NCBI RefSeq assembly: GCF_000959525.1
Contig: NZ_CP009832.1
Coordinates: 496,001-560,000 of the forward strand
Direction of reading: 5' to 3'
From: Burkholderia multivorans ATCC BAA-247
GTDB taxonomy: Bacteria; Pseudomonadota; Gammaproteobacteria; Burkholderiales; Burkholderiaceae
Length of the DNA: 64,000 bases
The translations under genes were made by a program, and so were the position numbers. Of the stretch, positions 52,223 through 61,938 are shown piece by piece; position 1 is the first letter of the stretch, and the number at the start of each line of letters is the position of its first letter. The notes below the pieces were generated by a model. That model was not told where the DNA came from. It saw only the letters and a list, made by a program, of their open reading frames with translations, and did no database searches.

Positions 52223-55200
52223 TGCGCCCCCTGTGCATTCGAACCGGTAGCGGCCGCGACGGTCGGCGCGGCGGCCGGCGCGCCGGCGCCGGCCTGGGCC
52301 GCGTTCTGTGCGGCGCCCGCGCTCGCGTCGACGACCGACGACGGCAGTTGGAGCCCGCGCAGGCTCTGCTGCTGCGGCTGGTCGCCGCCGCCGCTTGTCG
52401 GCTGCGACGTGCTGATGATGCGCATCGTCACCGACACGCTCACGCTGCCCTGCGTCCACGTGAGGTCGAACGTGCCGTCCGGCCGGCGCTTGCGCTGCGC
52501 GGAGTTGATCAGTTTCTCGAGACCGTAGCGGCCGGGCTCGTTGACGAGCTGCACGGTGCGCCCGTCGAACGTCGTCGCCGACAGCGTCGCGCCCGGCGAG
52601 CCCTGCGGGTTCGGCCACACGAAGTTGGTCCACTGCGGCGGCGTGTTGCGGTAGCGCAGCTGCTGGCCGTCGATCGCGACCGTGTATTCGGTCGTGCCGG
52701 TGCTCGGCTGCGGCAGGATCTGGAACACGGTCTGCGGTTCCGACGACGCGGCGGCACCGCCGGCCGCGCCGCCCGCGAGCGGTGCGACCCAGCGCGCGAA
52801 GCCGTTCGTGAAGTCCGGCGCGAGCGCGAGGCCCATGTCGCCCCACGTACGCGCGGCGAGCGTATCGCCGCGGCGGACGGCGAGCGGCCCGAGCGTCGTG
52901 CCGACGAACTTCGCGATCGAGCCCTCCGGACCGAACACCTGCGCGATTTCGCCGGCGCCGGCCTCGACCTTCGCGTTCGCCGCGAACGGATACTTGGTCG
53001 CGAGCGAGCTCTGGAACGGCTGATAGACCTGCGCGTTCCACACCTTGTTGACCTCGACGCTGGCCGGCTGAATCACGACCGAGAACGCCTGCATCAGCGG
53101 ACGCACGAGCAGCGGGCGCAGCGCCTTGCGTTGCGAATCGGTGAGGCCGGTCAGCATCTGCTCGTCGACGAACTTCAGCGAATCGGCGAGCTCCGAGCCG
53201 TTGCCGTCGAGCGTCTGCTGCATCAGCTGGCGCGCGCCGGGCCCAGGATCGCCCTGGTTCTTGATCACGTTGAAGCGCGTGCGCACCTTCGACAGCGTGT
53301 CCATGTAGCCCTTCAGCATCGACGTGCCGTCGTGCGTCGCGACGATTCGCGCGAGGCCGATGAACTCCTGGCCGATCGGGCCCATCGGCACCTCGACCGG
53401 ATTGCCGTTGATGTCGATGTTGGCGGCCGCAACCTGGCCGGCCTGCGAGCGCGTGAACAACTGCTTGACCCAGTTCACCACGCCGGTCTGCGCCTTCTTG
53501 ATCGCGACGTTCGCCAGCGACGGGTTGTCCCACGAGGTCTGCTCATACGCGGTCTCGAGGATCTTGCGGATCGGCGAGTCCTGCGGGTCGCCGAGGCGAT
53601 TCATGCCGTCGACGGCCTGGCCGAAGCTGCTGAAGCCTTGCACCGCGATGCCCTGCATGAACTTCTGCCAGTGCTGCGCGTACTCGGTCTTGTACATCCC
53701 GACCAGCGTCTTCTGGATCTGCTCGGGACTGCCCTCGAGCGTGAGGTCGTCCTGCGTCGACGTATTGAGCACCCAGTCCTTCGCCTGCAGCTCCTTGGTC
53801 GCCGCGTCGCGGATCGCAGGCTGCACGTAGTCGAACCACGCGTCGCGCGTGAACGTGCCCGGGATCGCGTAGCTGCCGGCAATCAGCCCCTGGTTGCCGT
53901 CGCCGACGATGCGCGCGACGGTCATCGGCGCGAAGCGCGTCGACGCGCGTGCCTTGATTTCCTCGTACACGCGCTGGCGGGCCGGCATGCCGCGCACCAC
54001 GCGACGCAGGTTCTCGCGCGTCTGGTCGACGAGCGCGAGGTTCGCGTCGATCATCGGCCAGTCGTCGTCGTTCACGCGCGCGAGATAGAACGAGATCATG
54101 CGCTCGGCGCTCTTGATCATCTCGTCGCGCGGCATGTTGCCGCGATTCGTCTCGAGCCAGCCGCGCCAGAAGCGCGCGAGCTGGTCGGTCAGGTGCGCTT
54201 GTTCGACGTGACGCTTGTCGGACAGCATCAGGTAGGTCTTCAGCGCGTTGTACGCGTCCTGCACGTTGGTCGGCGACGCGTCGCTGTACAGACCGCCTTG
54301 CGGCGCGGCCGGCGGTTGCGGCGCGGCGAGCGCGCCCGCGACGGACGACGACGGTTGCGCGGCGCCCGCCGGATTCGTCGATACCGGCAGCGCGCTCGCC
54401 TGCACGGCGCCCGATTCGGGCGGCCGCGTCATCGGCACGAGCTGGTCGGGGTGTGCGTTCACGTCCTTCAGGAACGATGCGAGGTTCTGCGAAACCGGGT
54501 TCAGCAGGATCTGGCGCACGCCGTTGTAGTACTCGGTCAGCAAGTGCTGTTCGAGACGATCGCCCTGATACAGGCCGAGCGACACCGACAGCGGCTTGTC
54601 GCGGCGGAACTGTTCGAGCTGCTCGATGCGGTCCTCGAGGATGTCCATCGCCTGCAGCCGCGACTGCAGATCGTTGCGGCCCTGCTGCAGGCGCGTGACG
54701 TTGTCGAGATCGGCCTGCACGTTCGCGACGAGCTGCTGGTTGCCGATCGTCGACCACGTCCAGCCGCCGAGCGCCAGCGCGAGCGCCGCGACGAAGCCGA
54801 AGAAGGTCGCGTAGCGCAGCCGCGTCTTGGTCGGGCTCGCGAACTGGCGCACGGTCTGGCGGTCGGCGAAGATCACCTTCGAGAACAGGTCGCGCAGGAA
54901 GAAGCCGTTCTTCGAGAACGCGCTGTGCGGCTTCGGCAGCGCGCTCGCGTCGAGGCCGAAGCGGTGTGCGATGCGCTGCGCGGCCGCGCTGCTGGTTTCG
55001 CCTTCCTGCAGCGCGCTCGTGAAGTAGAAGCCGCGGAAGATCGGCTTGTACTGGAACGGGTTGTTCTCGAACAGCGTCGCGAGGAACGCGCGCAGCGCCG
55101 GCTTGATCGTCGAGAACTCGAGCGGGAAGCTCAGTTGGCCCGGCGACAGCTGATGGCCGCGCGACAGCGACAGCTGCGCGATGCTGATTTCCTTCAGCCC

Positions 55201-56148
55201 TTCGTAGAGCTCCTCGAAGCGCTCGTCGAACAGCGCGACGACGTCGCGCTTCTCGTCCGGTTCGTACGGCAGCGTCGCACCCCACACGCGGTCGTACTCG
55301 TGCTTGTCGCTGCTGCTGAAGAATTCGGTGAAGCCGGTGATGAGGTCGGCCTTCGTGAACATCACGTAGACCGGCGCGAACACTTCGAGCTTTTCCGTCA
55401 GTTCCTGAACGCGCTGGCGGAGGTTCTTCGCGAGATTGATCGCGAATTCGGGGCGGTTGCCGGTGAGTTCGGCAATGCTCGCGGTCACGATGATGCCGTT
55501 GATCGGCGCCTTCGGCCGGTAGCGTTTCAGCAGGCCGAGGAAGCCGAGCCATTCGCTGCGGTCTTCCTCGTGAACCGAGTAGCGGCCCGCGGTGTCGAGC
55601 AGGATCCCTTCGGTCGTGAAGAACCAGTCGCAGTTGCGCGTGCCGCCGATGCCGTGGATCACGGCGCTGTTCTTGTCGGCGAACGGGAACTGCAGCCCCG
55701 AGTTGATCACCGCGCTGCTCTTGCCGGCCGCGGGGTTGCCGATCACGATGTACCACGGCAGTTCGTACAGCGCTGAGCCGCCCGATACCTGGCCGATCTT
55801 CGAGGTCTTGATCGTCTTCACCGCATCGGACAGGCGCGTGCGCAGCGCGTCGAGGTCGGCCGTCTTCGCGTCGGGCGCGACGGCCGCCGCGGCGGGCGCC
55901 GCGATCTTGCCGGTTTCGGCCTGTTCTTCGAGCACCTCGCCGAGCTGCCGGTTCGCGCGCTTCACGCGCCAGCGCCGCCAGAGCGCGACCGCGAGCCACA
56001 GCGCGAGGATCGCCGCGAGCGCGATCGCGGCCCACAGCAGCGGCAGCTGCAGCATGTCGGCGACGATGAAGAGGATCGCCGCGAGCGCGACGATCCCGAC
56101 GATCGAGAGCGTACGCGGGTGAGTCAACACGTTGAGGATGCGTTGCAT
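52219..56148 (-). CDS. tssM: T6SS membrane-complex protein TssM (IcmF)
   Basis: 1309 residues from ATG 56148. The frame is open 29 codons further up, but this start gives MQRILNVLTHPRTLSIVG just before the first helix. Two N-terminal membrane helices (about 15-33 and 36-55) precede a cytoplasmic NTPase domain with Walker A GNPAAGKS (137-144) and the IcmF motif GGTRNCDWFFTTEGILLDTAGRY. A third helix (about 443-462) leads to the large periplasmic part that meets TssJ, ending in the VSVTMRIISTSQ region and a Gln/Ala-rich tail. It is the central channel of the membrane complex. Walker A is intact. Confidence 0.97.
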   Translation of the reverse strand: MQRILNVLTHPRTLSIVGIVALAAILFIVADMLQLPLLWAAIALAAILALWLAVALWRRWRVKRANRQLGEVLEEQAETGKIAAPAAAAVAPDAKTADLDALRTRLSDAVKTIKTSKIGQVSGGSALYELPWYIVIGNPAAGKSSAVINSGLQFPFADKNSAVIHGIGGTRNCDWFFTTEGILLDTAGRYSVHEEDRSEWLGFLGLLKRYRPKAPINGIIVTASIAELTGNRPEFAINLAKNLRQRVQELTEKLEVFAPVYVMFTKADLITGFTEFFSSSDKHEYDRVWGATLPYEPDEKRDVVALFDERFEELYEGLKEISIAQLSLSRGHQLSPGQLSFPLEFSTIKPALRAFLATLFENNPFQYKPIFRGFYFTSALQEGETSSAAAQRIAHRFGLDASALPKPHSAFSKNGFFLRDLFSKVIFADRQTVRQFASPTKTRLRYATFFGFVAALALALGGWTWSTIGNQQLVANVQADLDNVTRLQQGRNDLQSRLQAMDILEDRIEQLEQFRRDKPLSVSLGLYQGDRLEQHLLTEYYNGVRQILLNPVSQNLASFLKDVNAHPDQLVPMTRPPESGAVQASALPVSTNPAGAAQPSSSVAGALAAPQPPAAPQGGLYSDASPTNVQDAYNALKTYLMLSDKRHVEQAHLTDQLARFWRGWLETNRGNMPRDEMIKSAERMISFYLARVNDDDWPMIDANLALVDQTRENLRRVVRGMPARQRVYEEIKARASTRFAPMTVARIVGDGNQGLIAGSYAIPGTFTRDAWFDYVQPAIRDAATKELQAKDWVLNTSTQDDLTLEGSPEQIQKTLVGMYKTEYAQHWQKFMQGIAVQGFSSFGQAVDGMNRLGDPQDSPIRKILETAYEQTSWDNPSLANVAIKKAQTGVVNWVKQLFTRSQAGQVAAANIDINGNPVEVPMGPIGQEFIGLARIVATHDGTSMLKGYMDTLSKVRTRFNVIKNQGDPGPGARQLMQQTLDGNGSELADSLKFVDEQMLTGLTDSQRKALRPLLVRPLMQAFSVVIQPASVEVNKVWNAQVYQPFQSSLATKYPFAANAKVEAGAGEIAQVFGPEGSIAKFVGTTLGPLAVRRGDTLAARTWGDMGLALAPDFTNGFARWVAPLAGGAAGGAAASSEPQTVFQILPQPSTGTTEYTVAIDGQQLRYRNTPPQWTNFVWPNPQGSPGATLSATTFDGRTVQLVNEPGRYGLEKLINSAQRKRRPDGTFDLTWTQGSVSVSVTMRIISTSQPTSGGGDQPQQQSLRGLQLPSSVVDASAGAAQNAAQAGAGAPAAAPTVAAATGSNAQGAQ

Positions 56149-56446
56149 AGGACGTTCAGGTTCCGGTGCGATTCGGTGAGGCGACGGGCGTGCGAGCGGC
56201 AAGCGTGACACCGCGACGTGTCGCCATGCTGTCAAACGGGGTGAAGGGGGCTGGCATCAATGCGCCCGCGGCATCGGAGAAGGCGCGCGCATGGATGAAA
56301 GGACGCTGTGAGTTTTAAAACGCAGGCGGCGGCCGGAAAAAATCGCGCATCGAAATGCCCGATCGATTGCGCCGCCGATATCGTTTCCTGTCGGGTGATT
56401 AACAAGCCCCATGCCGCCCTCATTATTTCCTGTCCGGCAGCCCTGG
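56149..56446. other. Intergenic region between tssM and tagX
   Basis: 298 bases with no credible gene; GC-rich near tssM and AT-richer near tagX (GGGTGATTAACAAG, CATTATTTCCTG). It probably holds the tssM promoter. No clear terminator for tagX was found. Confidence 0.4.
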
Positions 56447-57292
56447 CTAGCTGCCGCGTCCCAGTTTAAAACCGGGTTTATGGTATTCCACGTGCCCGAG
56501 ATCCATCATTTTCCATCGGCCGCCCCACGTGAGACCGACCTGTTCGGCCACCTGTCCGTACAACTGGTAGCCGCGCATTGCCCACGGATCTTTCTCGGAA
56601 ATGACGAGCTTGCCGTCGCGCAGGAATGCATTGTCGGCCGCGAGCCCGAATTGGTGATAGCTCTGGAACGCCGCCGCATTTGTTACGTTGCTGCCCATCT
56701 GCGCGAGCCGGTTTTGCCGTTCCGGGCTTCGATAACCCTCGAGCAGCGCCATTTCATAACCGTACTGCTCGTGCATGATCTTGTAGACCAGCAGCAAGCG
56801 CGTACGGAAATCCGGATCGAGCAGATTCCAGTCGCGGCTCGCGTCCTTCAGCGCCGGCCTTACCTGCTCGACTTCCCGCGTGGCAAAGACTTCCGGCGGC
56901 AACGGCGGCGGCGGCACGAGCTGCTCGCCCTGCAATAGCGCGGCGATCTTTTCGTCCGGCACGCGCGCCGTGTCGTCGTACTGAAACAATTGCCTGCCGC
57001 GTAACGCAATCGCGACCAATGGCGGCGTCGCAAGAATACCCGCCGAGACCATAATCATCAAGCGCCGCCGAACCAGTAAATTTTGCACGTCGCTCAGCGT
57101 GGTGCGCGTGACGCGTGCCGATTTAACAATCTGACTTCGTGCGCGTGCGGCGCGATCGTTCGCGCGGCGCGTAAGACGGCCGTGAAATTGCGCGACGGAA
57201 TCGAAAACCGTCGCGCGGATGCCTGGTAAAAGCAACAGTGCCGCAACGGCGACGGCAACGGCGAAATAGGCGACGAGTGCGACGGCAATCAA
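56447..57292 (-). CDS. tagX: T6SS-associated M15-family peptidoglycan peptidase (TagX-like)
   Basis: 281 residues. An N-terminal membrane helix (about 4-24) and a second hydrophobic stretch (about 75-95) place the enzyme in the periplasm. The VanY/M15 zinc motif is present: YHQFGLAADNAF (His and Asp) and the distal LGHVEYHKPG (His). These bind zinc in L,D- and D,D-peptidases. TagX-type enzymes open the cell wall so the T6SS membrane complex can be built. It stands upstream of tssM on the same strand and diverges from the gene at 57414 across 121 bases. Confidence 0.85.
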   Translation of the reverse strand: MIAVALVAYFAVAVAVAALLLLPGIRATVFDSVAQFHGRLTRRANDRAARARSQIVKSARVTRTTLSDVQNLLVRRRLMIMVSAGILATPPLVAIALRGRQLFQYDDTARVPDEKIAALLQGEQLVPPPPLPPEVFATREVEQVRPALKDASRDWNLLDPDFRTRLLLVYKIMHEQYGYEMALLEGYRSPERQNRLAQMGSNVTNAAAFQSYHQFGLAADNAFLRDGKLVISEKDPWAMRGYQLYGQVAEQVGLTWGGRWKMMDLGHVEYHKPGFKLGRGS

Positions 57293-57413
57293 TGAAATCC
57301 CCGGAAATTGGAATTGATTGTGTTTTGCAATGCTTGCTCTTAGAATCAGGCTGCTTCGAGAGGCCGGGCTATATTATCGCGGTGAATTAAACCAGGATTC
57401 AATGAGACGCTGA

Positions 57414-58400
57414 ATGAGTGCGCCGGAAAATTCAAATTCGAAAACTCCACCGAGCCTGCTGTCCGATACAAAGCCGGCGGACAACGGCGGCTCGCAGCCG
57501 TCGCGCATTCTCGCGGATCTGGAAGGACGCGTCACGCCGCCGGCCGAGCCGCCGCGCCGGTCGCTGAAGGCGCCGATCGCCGCCGTCGTCGCGCTGCTGG
57601 TCGCCGTCGGCGGCTGGGGCGCATGGCGCTGGCAGCAGCAGTCGGCCGACGAGCCGGCCGCGGTGGCCGCCGCGCCCGCGCAAGCGGCCGGGAAAGCGAC
57701 GCCGGCAAGCGGGGCGACCGCGCAGGTTGCGCAGAACGGCGCATCCGCGGCGTCGGCCGTGCAGCCGGCGACGATCGTCAACGACGAGCCGGCATCGGCA
57801 GCGGTTGCGTCCGCATCGGCACCGCCGGCAGCGGACGACAGCCGGCTGTCGCGCGCGCTCGCGAACGGCGCCGACGAGGCATCCGGCGCGACGACGGCCG
57901 GCGCAGCGGCTACGGCCGCCACGGCGGCCACTGCTGCCGCGACGACGGCTGCAGCCGCCACGACGGCGAAAACCGCGAAGGCCGATGCGAAACCGGACGC
58001 GAAGAGCGCGAAGGTGGCCGCCCGCAGCAAGGCGGACGCCAAGGTCGACGCAAAGGCCGAGGCCCGCAAGCACCGCAAGGAGCAGGCCGAACTCGCGCAG
58101 AAGAAGCATCGCGACACGTCGGTGCGGACGGCGTCCGCGAAGGACGATCCGGACGCCGACCTGCTCGCCGCGCTCGTCGCACGTACGAAGCCGGCCGACA
58201 AGAAAGCGGCCGCGCAAAAGGCGCAGCCCATGCCGACCAAGGCGGCAGCCGCGACCGGCGGCTCGCTCGCGGCACGCGTGAAGGAATGCTCGGAGCGCGG
58301 CTTCTTCGAAGATCAGCTGTGCCGCTGGAGAGTCTGCGACGGCCATTGGGGCAAGGATCCGGCGTGCCCGACTGCCGCGCAGTCGGACGCGCGCCAGTAA
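57414..58400 (+). CDS. Ala/Lys-rich membrane-anchored protein beside the T6SS locus
   Basis: 328 residues, not a recognised family. A short cytoplasmic segment (1-52) is followed by one membrane helix (about 53-70, APIAAVVALLVAVGGWGAW). A long low-complexity part rich in Ala, Thr, Lys and Asp follows (about 75-280, with repeated A-T-A and K-A-D runs). The end is a compact Cys-rich motif (about 285-320: VKECSERGFFEDQLCRWRVC and GHWGKDPACP). The topology suggests a periplasmic spacer ending in a small disulfide-bonded domain. It diverges from tagX, suggesting a T6SS accessory role in the envelope. Confidence 0.8.
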   Translation: MSAPENSNSKTPPSLLSDTKPADNGGSQPSRILADLEGRVTPPAEPPRRSLKAPIAAVVALLVAVGGWGAWRWQQQSADEPAAVAAAPAQAAGKATPASGATAQVAQNGASAASAVQPATIVNDEPASAAVASASAPPAADDSRLSRALANGADEASGATTAGAAATAATAATAAATTAAAATTAKTAKADAKPDAKSAKVAARSKADAKVDAKAEARKHRKEQAELAQKKHRDTSVRTASAKDDPDADLLAALVARTKPADKKAAAQKAQPMPTKAAAATGGSLAARVKECSERGFFEDQLCRWRVCDGHWGKDPACPTAAQSDARQ

Positions 58401-58429
58401 GGCTCCGCACCCACCGAATCGCCGCATGC

Positions 58430-58459
58430 GCGCCGCCCACCGGGCGGCGCGTTGCTTTT
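58430..58459 (+). terminator. Terminator after the Ala-rich protein gene
   Basis: Perfect 9-base stem GCGCCGCCC/GGGCGGCGC with loop ACC, followed by GTTGCTTTT. It lies 29 bases past the stop codon. Confidence 0.8.
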
Positions 58460-58611
58460 GGGGCCCATGCATCGGCGCGGCACAGTCGCAGCAGGGCATA
58501 CATGACACTGTCACGAAACCGTCACACATGTGCGGCATACGTCATGTTTCCCTTCCCGGTGCGCTGCCGGCGACGCGCGACGCGCGCTCGACGCACCCTC
58601 GCTTCGACACG

Positions 58612-59640
58612 ATGGACCTGATCGCACAGACTTACGGCGCCGACACGTCCGGCATGATATGCGGGTTCCGCTTCATGCGCGGCGAGCCCGGCGTGCCGCT
58701 CGACGCATCGGCTGCGGCCGACTGGCTGCGCACGTGCTGCGCGCGCGATGCAGCCGACGCCGACGATTTCGTGTGGCTGCACTTCAATCTCGCGCACGGC
58801 GCGAGCGAGCGCTGGATGCGCACGCATCTCGGGCTGCCCGACAGCTTCTTCGAATTTCTGCATGAAGGCTCGCGTTCGACGCGTATCGAGCAGGAAGACG
58901 GCGCGCTGCGCGCGATCGTCAACGACGTGATGTTCAACCTCGAGCTGACGCCGTCGGAGATCGCGACGCTGTTCGTGCACGTCGAGCAGCGCATCATGGT
59001 CACCGCGCGGCTCAAGCCGCTGCGTTCGGTCGACACGCTGCGCGCGTGCGTGCGCGACGGCGAGCGCTTCCGGTCGCCGGCCGAGCTGCTGATGCATCTG
59101 CTGCGCGATCAGGCCGACCTGCTGATCCAGATCATGCGGCGCACGAGCGTCGACGTCGACCGGATCGAGGACAGCTTCCTGTCGCAGCGGCTCACGTCGA
59201 ACCGCATCGAGCTCGGCACGATGCGGCGCACACTGACGCGCCTGCAGCGCATGCTCGCGCCGGAACCGGGCTCGATCTTCCGGCTGCTCGCGCGGCCGCC
59301 CGCCTGGCTGCACGCGGACGACGTGCAGGAGCTGCGCGAATCGACCGAGGAGTTCTCGCTCGTGCTCGCCGATCTCGCGGGGCTCGTCGAGCGCATCAAG
59401 CTGCTGCAGGAAGAGATCGGCTCGCGTCTGGACGAACAGAACAACCGCACGCTGTTCACGCTGACGCTCGTCACCGTGATCGCGCTACCGATCAATATCG
59501 TCGCGGGCTTCTTCGGGATGAACGTCGGCGGCGTGCCGTTCGCCGAGAACAAGCACGGGTTCTGGTTGATGGTGCTGTTCGTCGCCGGCTTCACCGCGCT
59601 CGCCGCATGGTGGGCGTTTCGTCGGCGCAACGATCGGTGA
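58612..59640 (+). CDS. CorA-family divalent-cation transporter, ZntB-like
   Basis: 342 residues from ATG 58612; the frame is open upstream but that part is not conserved-looking. The cytoplasmic domain (1-280) includes FVWLHFNLAHGASERWM and a long helix region with QADLLIQIMRRTSVDVDRIEDSF. Two C-terminal membrane helices follow (about 285-305 and 315-335), with the pore signature GMNVGG between them. ZntB proteins move zinc and related cations; the exact cation cannot be told from sequence. It has its own start after a terminator and is not part of the T6SS locus. Confidence 0.92.
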   Translation: MDLIAQTYGADTSGMICGFRFMRGEPGVPLDASAAADWLRTCCARDAADADDFVWLHFNLAHGASERWMRTHLGLPDSFFEFLHEGSRSTRIEQEDGALRAIVNDVMFNLELTPSEIATLFVHVEQRIMVTARLKPLRSVDTLRACVRDGERFRSPAELLMHLLRDQADLLIQIMRRTSVDVDRIEDSFLSQRLTSNRIELGTMRRTLTRLQRMLAPEPGSIFRLLARPPAWLHADDVQELRESTEEFSLVLADLAGLVERIKLLQEEIGSRLDEQNNRTLFTLTLVTVIALPINIVAGFFGMNVGGVPFAENKHGFWLMVLFVAGFTALAAWWAFRRRNDR

Positions 59641-59678
59641 GCGGCGCGGCGGCACCGCGCGACGCATCCGCAAGAAAA

Positions 59679-59700
59679 CGGGCCTCGCTCGCGAGGCCCG
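59679..59700. terminator. Hairpin between convergent transporter and aminopeptidase genes
   Basis: Perfect 10-base stem CGGGCCTCGC/GCGAGGCCCG with a 2-base loop, and an A-rich stretch on its left that gives TTTTC on the minus strand. It serves best for the minus-strand aminopeptidase gene. Confidence 0.7.
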
Positions 59701-59766
59701 TCGTACGGGTAAGCGCATGCGCCGGCCGGCGCGGCGCCGCAAGCGGCGTCGGCCGGCCGTGCATCG

Positions 59767-61938
59767 TTACTGCGTGAGCACCTTGCGCGGCTTGAACGCG
59801 CCCTGGTAACGCAGTGCCGGACGTTCCTTCGTCGTCGGCGCGATGCCGTCGAACGTCGGCGTCTGACGCAGCTTCATCGCGGCCGGCGAGGCGACCGAAC
59901 CGATCGACGTCGAGCGCGAGGCCGGCGCGAGGTTGTTCGCGACGAGCAGCGCGGCTTCGCTCTTCAGGTTCGCGAGCAGCACCGGATCGGTCGAGCCGTT
60001 GACCTGCGTGAGCACGCCGCTCCAGGCCGCGTCGCTGTAGTTCACAACGTAGTAGTCGAGACCGCTCGGATCGGCGACCACGCCCGTGCAGCCGTCGAGC
60101 CGCGTTTGCGCCTGCGTGTCCTTCAGCGCGAGCGTCGTGCGCTTCGACAGGCCCTGACCGTACGCGAGCGTGATCGGCACCGTCCATTGCAGGCCCGGAT
60201 ACGCGTTTTTGTTCGGGAACGGCTGCTGTTTCAGCGTGACGATCGTCTGGTTCTTCGTCAGGTCGCACTGCGTGTCGAGCGAGACCAGCGGCACGCCCGT
60301 CTGCCGCACGTAGCTGTCGCCGATCGGGCCGACCGGCTGGCCGCTCGCCTTCGACAGCGCGTCCCACAGACGCTTCGGCGTCCCGTTGCCGAACGAATAG
60401 TCGGTCAGGTACTGCTGCAGGCCCTTGCGCAGCGTCTGCTCGCCCAGATAGTTCTCGAGCGTCTTCAGCACGTGGCCGCCCTTGTCGTAGGTAAACGCGC
60501 TCGCGCTCAGCACGAAGTCGTTCGACGCCCAGCCGTTGAAGTTCGGTGCGACCGGGAACGCGTTCGGCCCGATGTCGCGATTGATCACGCGGTACTTGTT
60601 CTTCACCTGATCGAGCCAGCTGAACTCGTCGGGGAAGAACTGAATCGTCGTCTTCGTTTCGAAGAACGTCGCGAACGACTCGTTGAGCCACACGTTGTCC
60701 CACCAGTCGGTCGTCACGAGATCGCCGAACCACTGGTGCGCGACTTCATGCGTGAGCACCTCGTTGCCGTACTGCGACATCGGCTGGCCCGGCTCCGGCA
60801 GGATGTCGTCCGCGAATTCGAGAATCGAGCCCCAGTTCTCCATCCCGCCGAAGTTCAGGTCCTTCTGCTCCTTGAACGCATCGTTCGCGGCGACCGTGTC
60901 GAACTTCGTGAGCGGCAGCGGAATGCCGGTGTACCGATAGTAGAAGTCGAGCGCCTGCTTGGTGCGGTCCATCGCCGGCTTCGCCCAGTCGCGCATGCCC
61001 GGCGGCGTGAACACGCGCAGGTGCAGGCCGCCCTTGCCGCCCGGCAGCGGGCTCGTGAAGTCGTCCTCGTAGGTGTCGAACAGGCCGCCGCCGAAGAACA
61101 GCAGGTACGACGGCATCGGCGGCGTCTTCTCGAACTGCACGAGCTTGTAGCCGCCGCCGACGTTCGTCGACGGCTTCTCGGCCGCGTTCGACACGACGCG
61201 CCAGTTCTGCGGCACTTCGGCCGTCACTTCATAGGTCGGGCGGAACGCAGGCTCGTCCCAGCCGGGGAACCACTGGCGCGCGAGGTTGGTTTCGCCCTGC
61301 GTGAGAATCGCGCCGCTCGTCGTGCCGTCGGTCGCCTTCAGGTCGACGCGGAAGATCCCTTCGGCGGCCGAGCAGCCCGGATACGGATCGTCGCCGCAGC
61401 TGCCGCCGGTCTTGTTCACCGGATCGTCGTACGACTTGAAGTTGATGATGCCCGACCACTCCATGTGCAGCGAATAGTTGCCCGGCGAGATCGAGCCGCT
61501 GACAGGGCGCAGCTGATAGAAGTCGCCCTTGTCCTGCGGCGTCGCGATCAGCTGGATGTTGCCCGGCTGCAGCGTGATGCGGCCGTTCGTGAACTTGATC
61601 CGGTGGCCCGCGATCACGATGTTGTTCACGGGCTTCAGCACCTTGATTTCGACGTCGGCGCGGCCGTCGAACGCGTTGAGCGCCTCGTTCGGACGGAACC
61701 AGAGGCGGTAGTTGATCGGCACGACGGTGTCCGGCAGCTCGACGGGCGCGACGCTCTTGTCGACGTTGGACGCGCTGGTCTGCGGGCCGCCGGCGGCGGG
61801 CGACGAGCCGGCGTTCGGCGCGGCGGCCGAACTGAGCGCGGAAGCGGAGCCTAGGCCGCCGTCGTCGCCGCCGCACCCGGCGAGCGCGAGCGCGGCAACG
61901 AGCGGCAGATAACGCACCTTGCGAATAGAAATCGACAT
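59767..61938 (-). CDS. M1-family zinc aminopeptidase, predicted lipoprotein
   Basis: 723 residues. The signal ends in lipobox LALAGC, then a Gly/Ser/Ala-rich linker (about 25-60). M1 landmarks are the exopeptidase motif NFGGMENWG (about 367-375) and the zinc site HEVAH (His397, Glu398, His401) with Glu420 in WLNE. The N-terminal beta domain includes ARQWFPGWDEPAFRPTYEV. The catalytic Tyr lies in the SASAFTYDKGGHVLKTLE region. It probably trims peptides in the periplasm. It is monocistronic and convergent with the transporter gene. Confidence 0.93.
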   Translation of the reverse strand: MSISIRKVRYLPLVAALALAGCGGDDGGLGSASALSSAAAPNAGSSPAAGGPQTSASNVDKSVAPVELPDTVVPINYRLWFRPNEALNAFDGRADVEIKVLKPVNNIVIAGHRIKFTNGRITLQPGNIQLIATPQDKGDFYQLRPVSGSISPGNYSLHMEWSGIINFKSYDDPVNKTGGSCGDDPYPGCSAAEGIFRVDLKATDGTTSGAILTQGETNLARQWFPGWDEPAFRPTYEVTAEVPQNWRVVSNAAEKPSTNVGGGYKLVQFEKTPPMPSYLLFFGGGLFDTYEDDFTSPLPGGKGGLHLRVFTPPGMRDWAKPAMDRTKQALDFYYRYTGIPLPLTKFDTVAANDAFKEQKDLNFGGMENWGSILEFADDILPEPGQPMSQYGNEVLTHEVAHQWFGDLVTTDWWDNVWLNESFATFFETKTTIQFFPDEFSWLDQVKNKYRVINRDIGPNAFPVAPNFNGWASNDFVLSASAFTYDKGGHVLKTLENYLGEQTLRKGLQQYLTDYSFGNGTPKRLWDALSKASGQPVGPIGDSYVRQTGVPLVSLDTQCDLTKNQTIVTLKQQPFPNKNAYPGLQWTVPITLAYGQGLSKRTTLALKDTQAQTRLDGCTGVVADPSGLDYYVVNYSDAAWSGVLTQVNGSTDPVLLANLKSEAALLVANNLAPASRSTSIGSVASPAAMKLRQTPTFDGIAPTTKERPALRYQGAFKPRKVLTQ

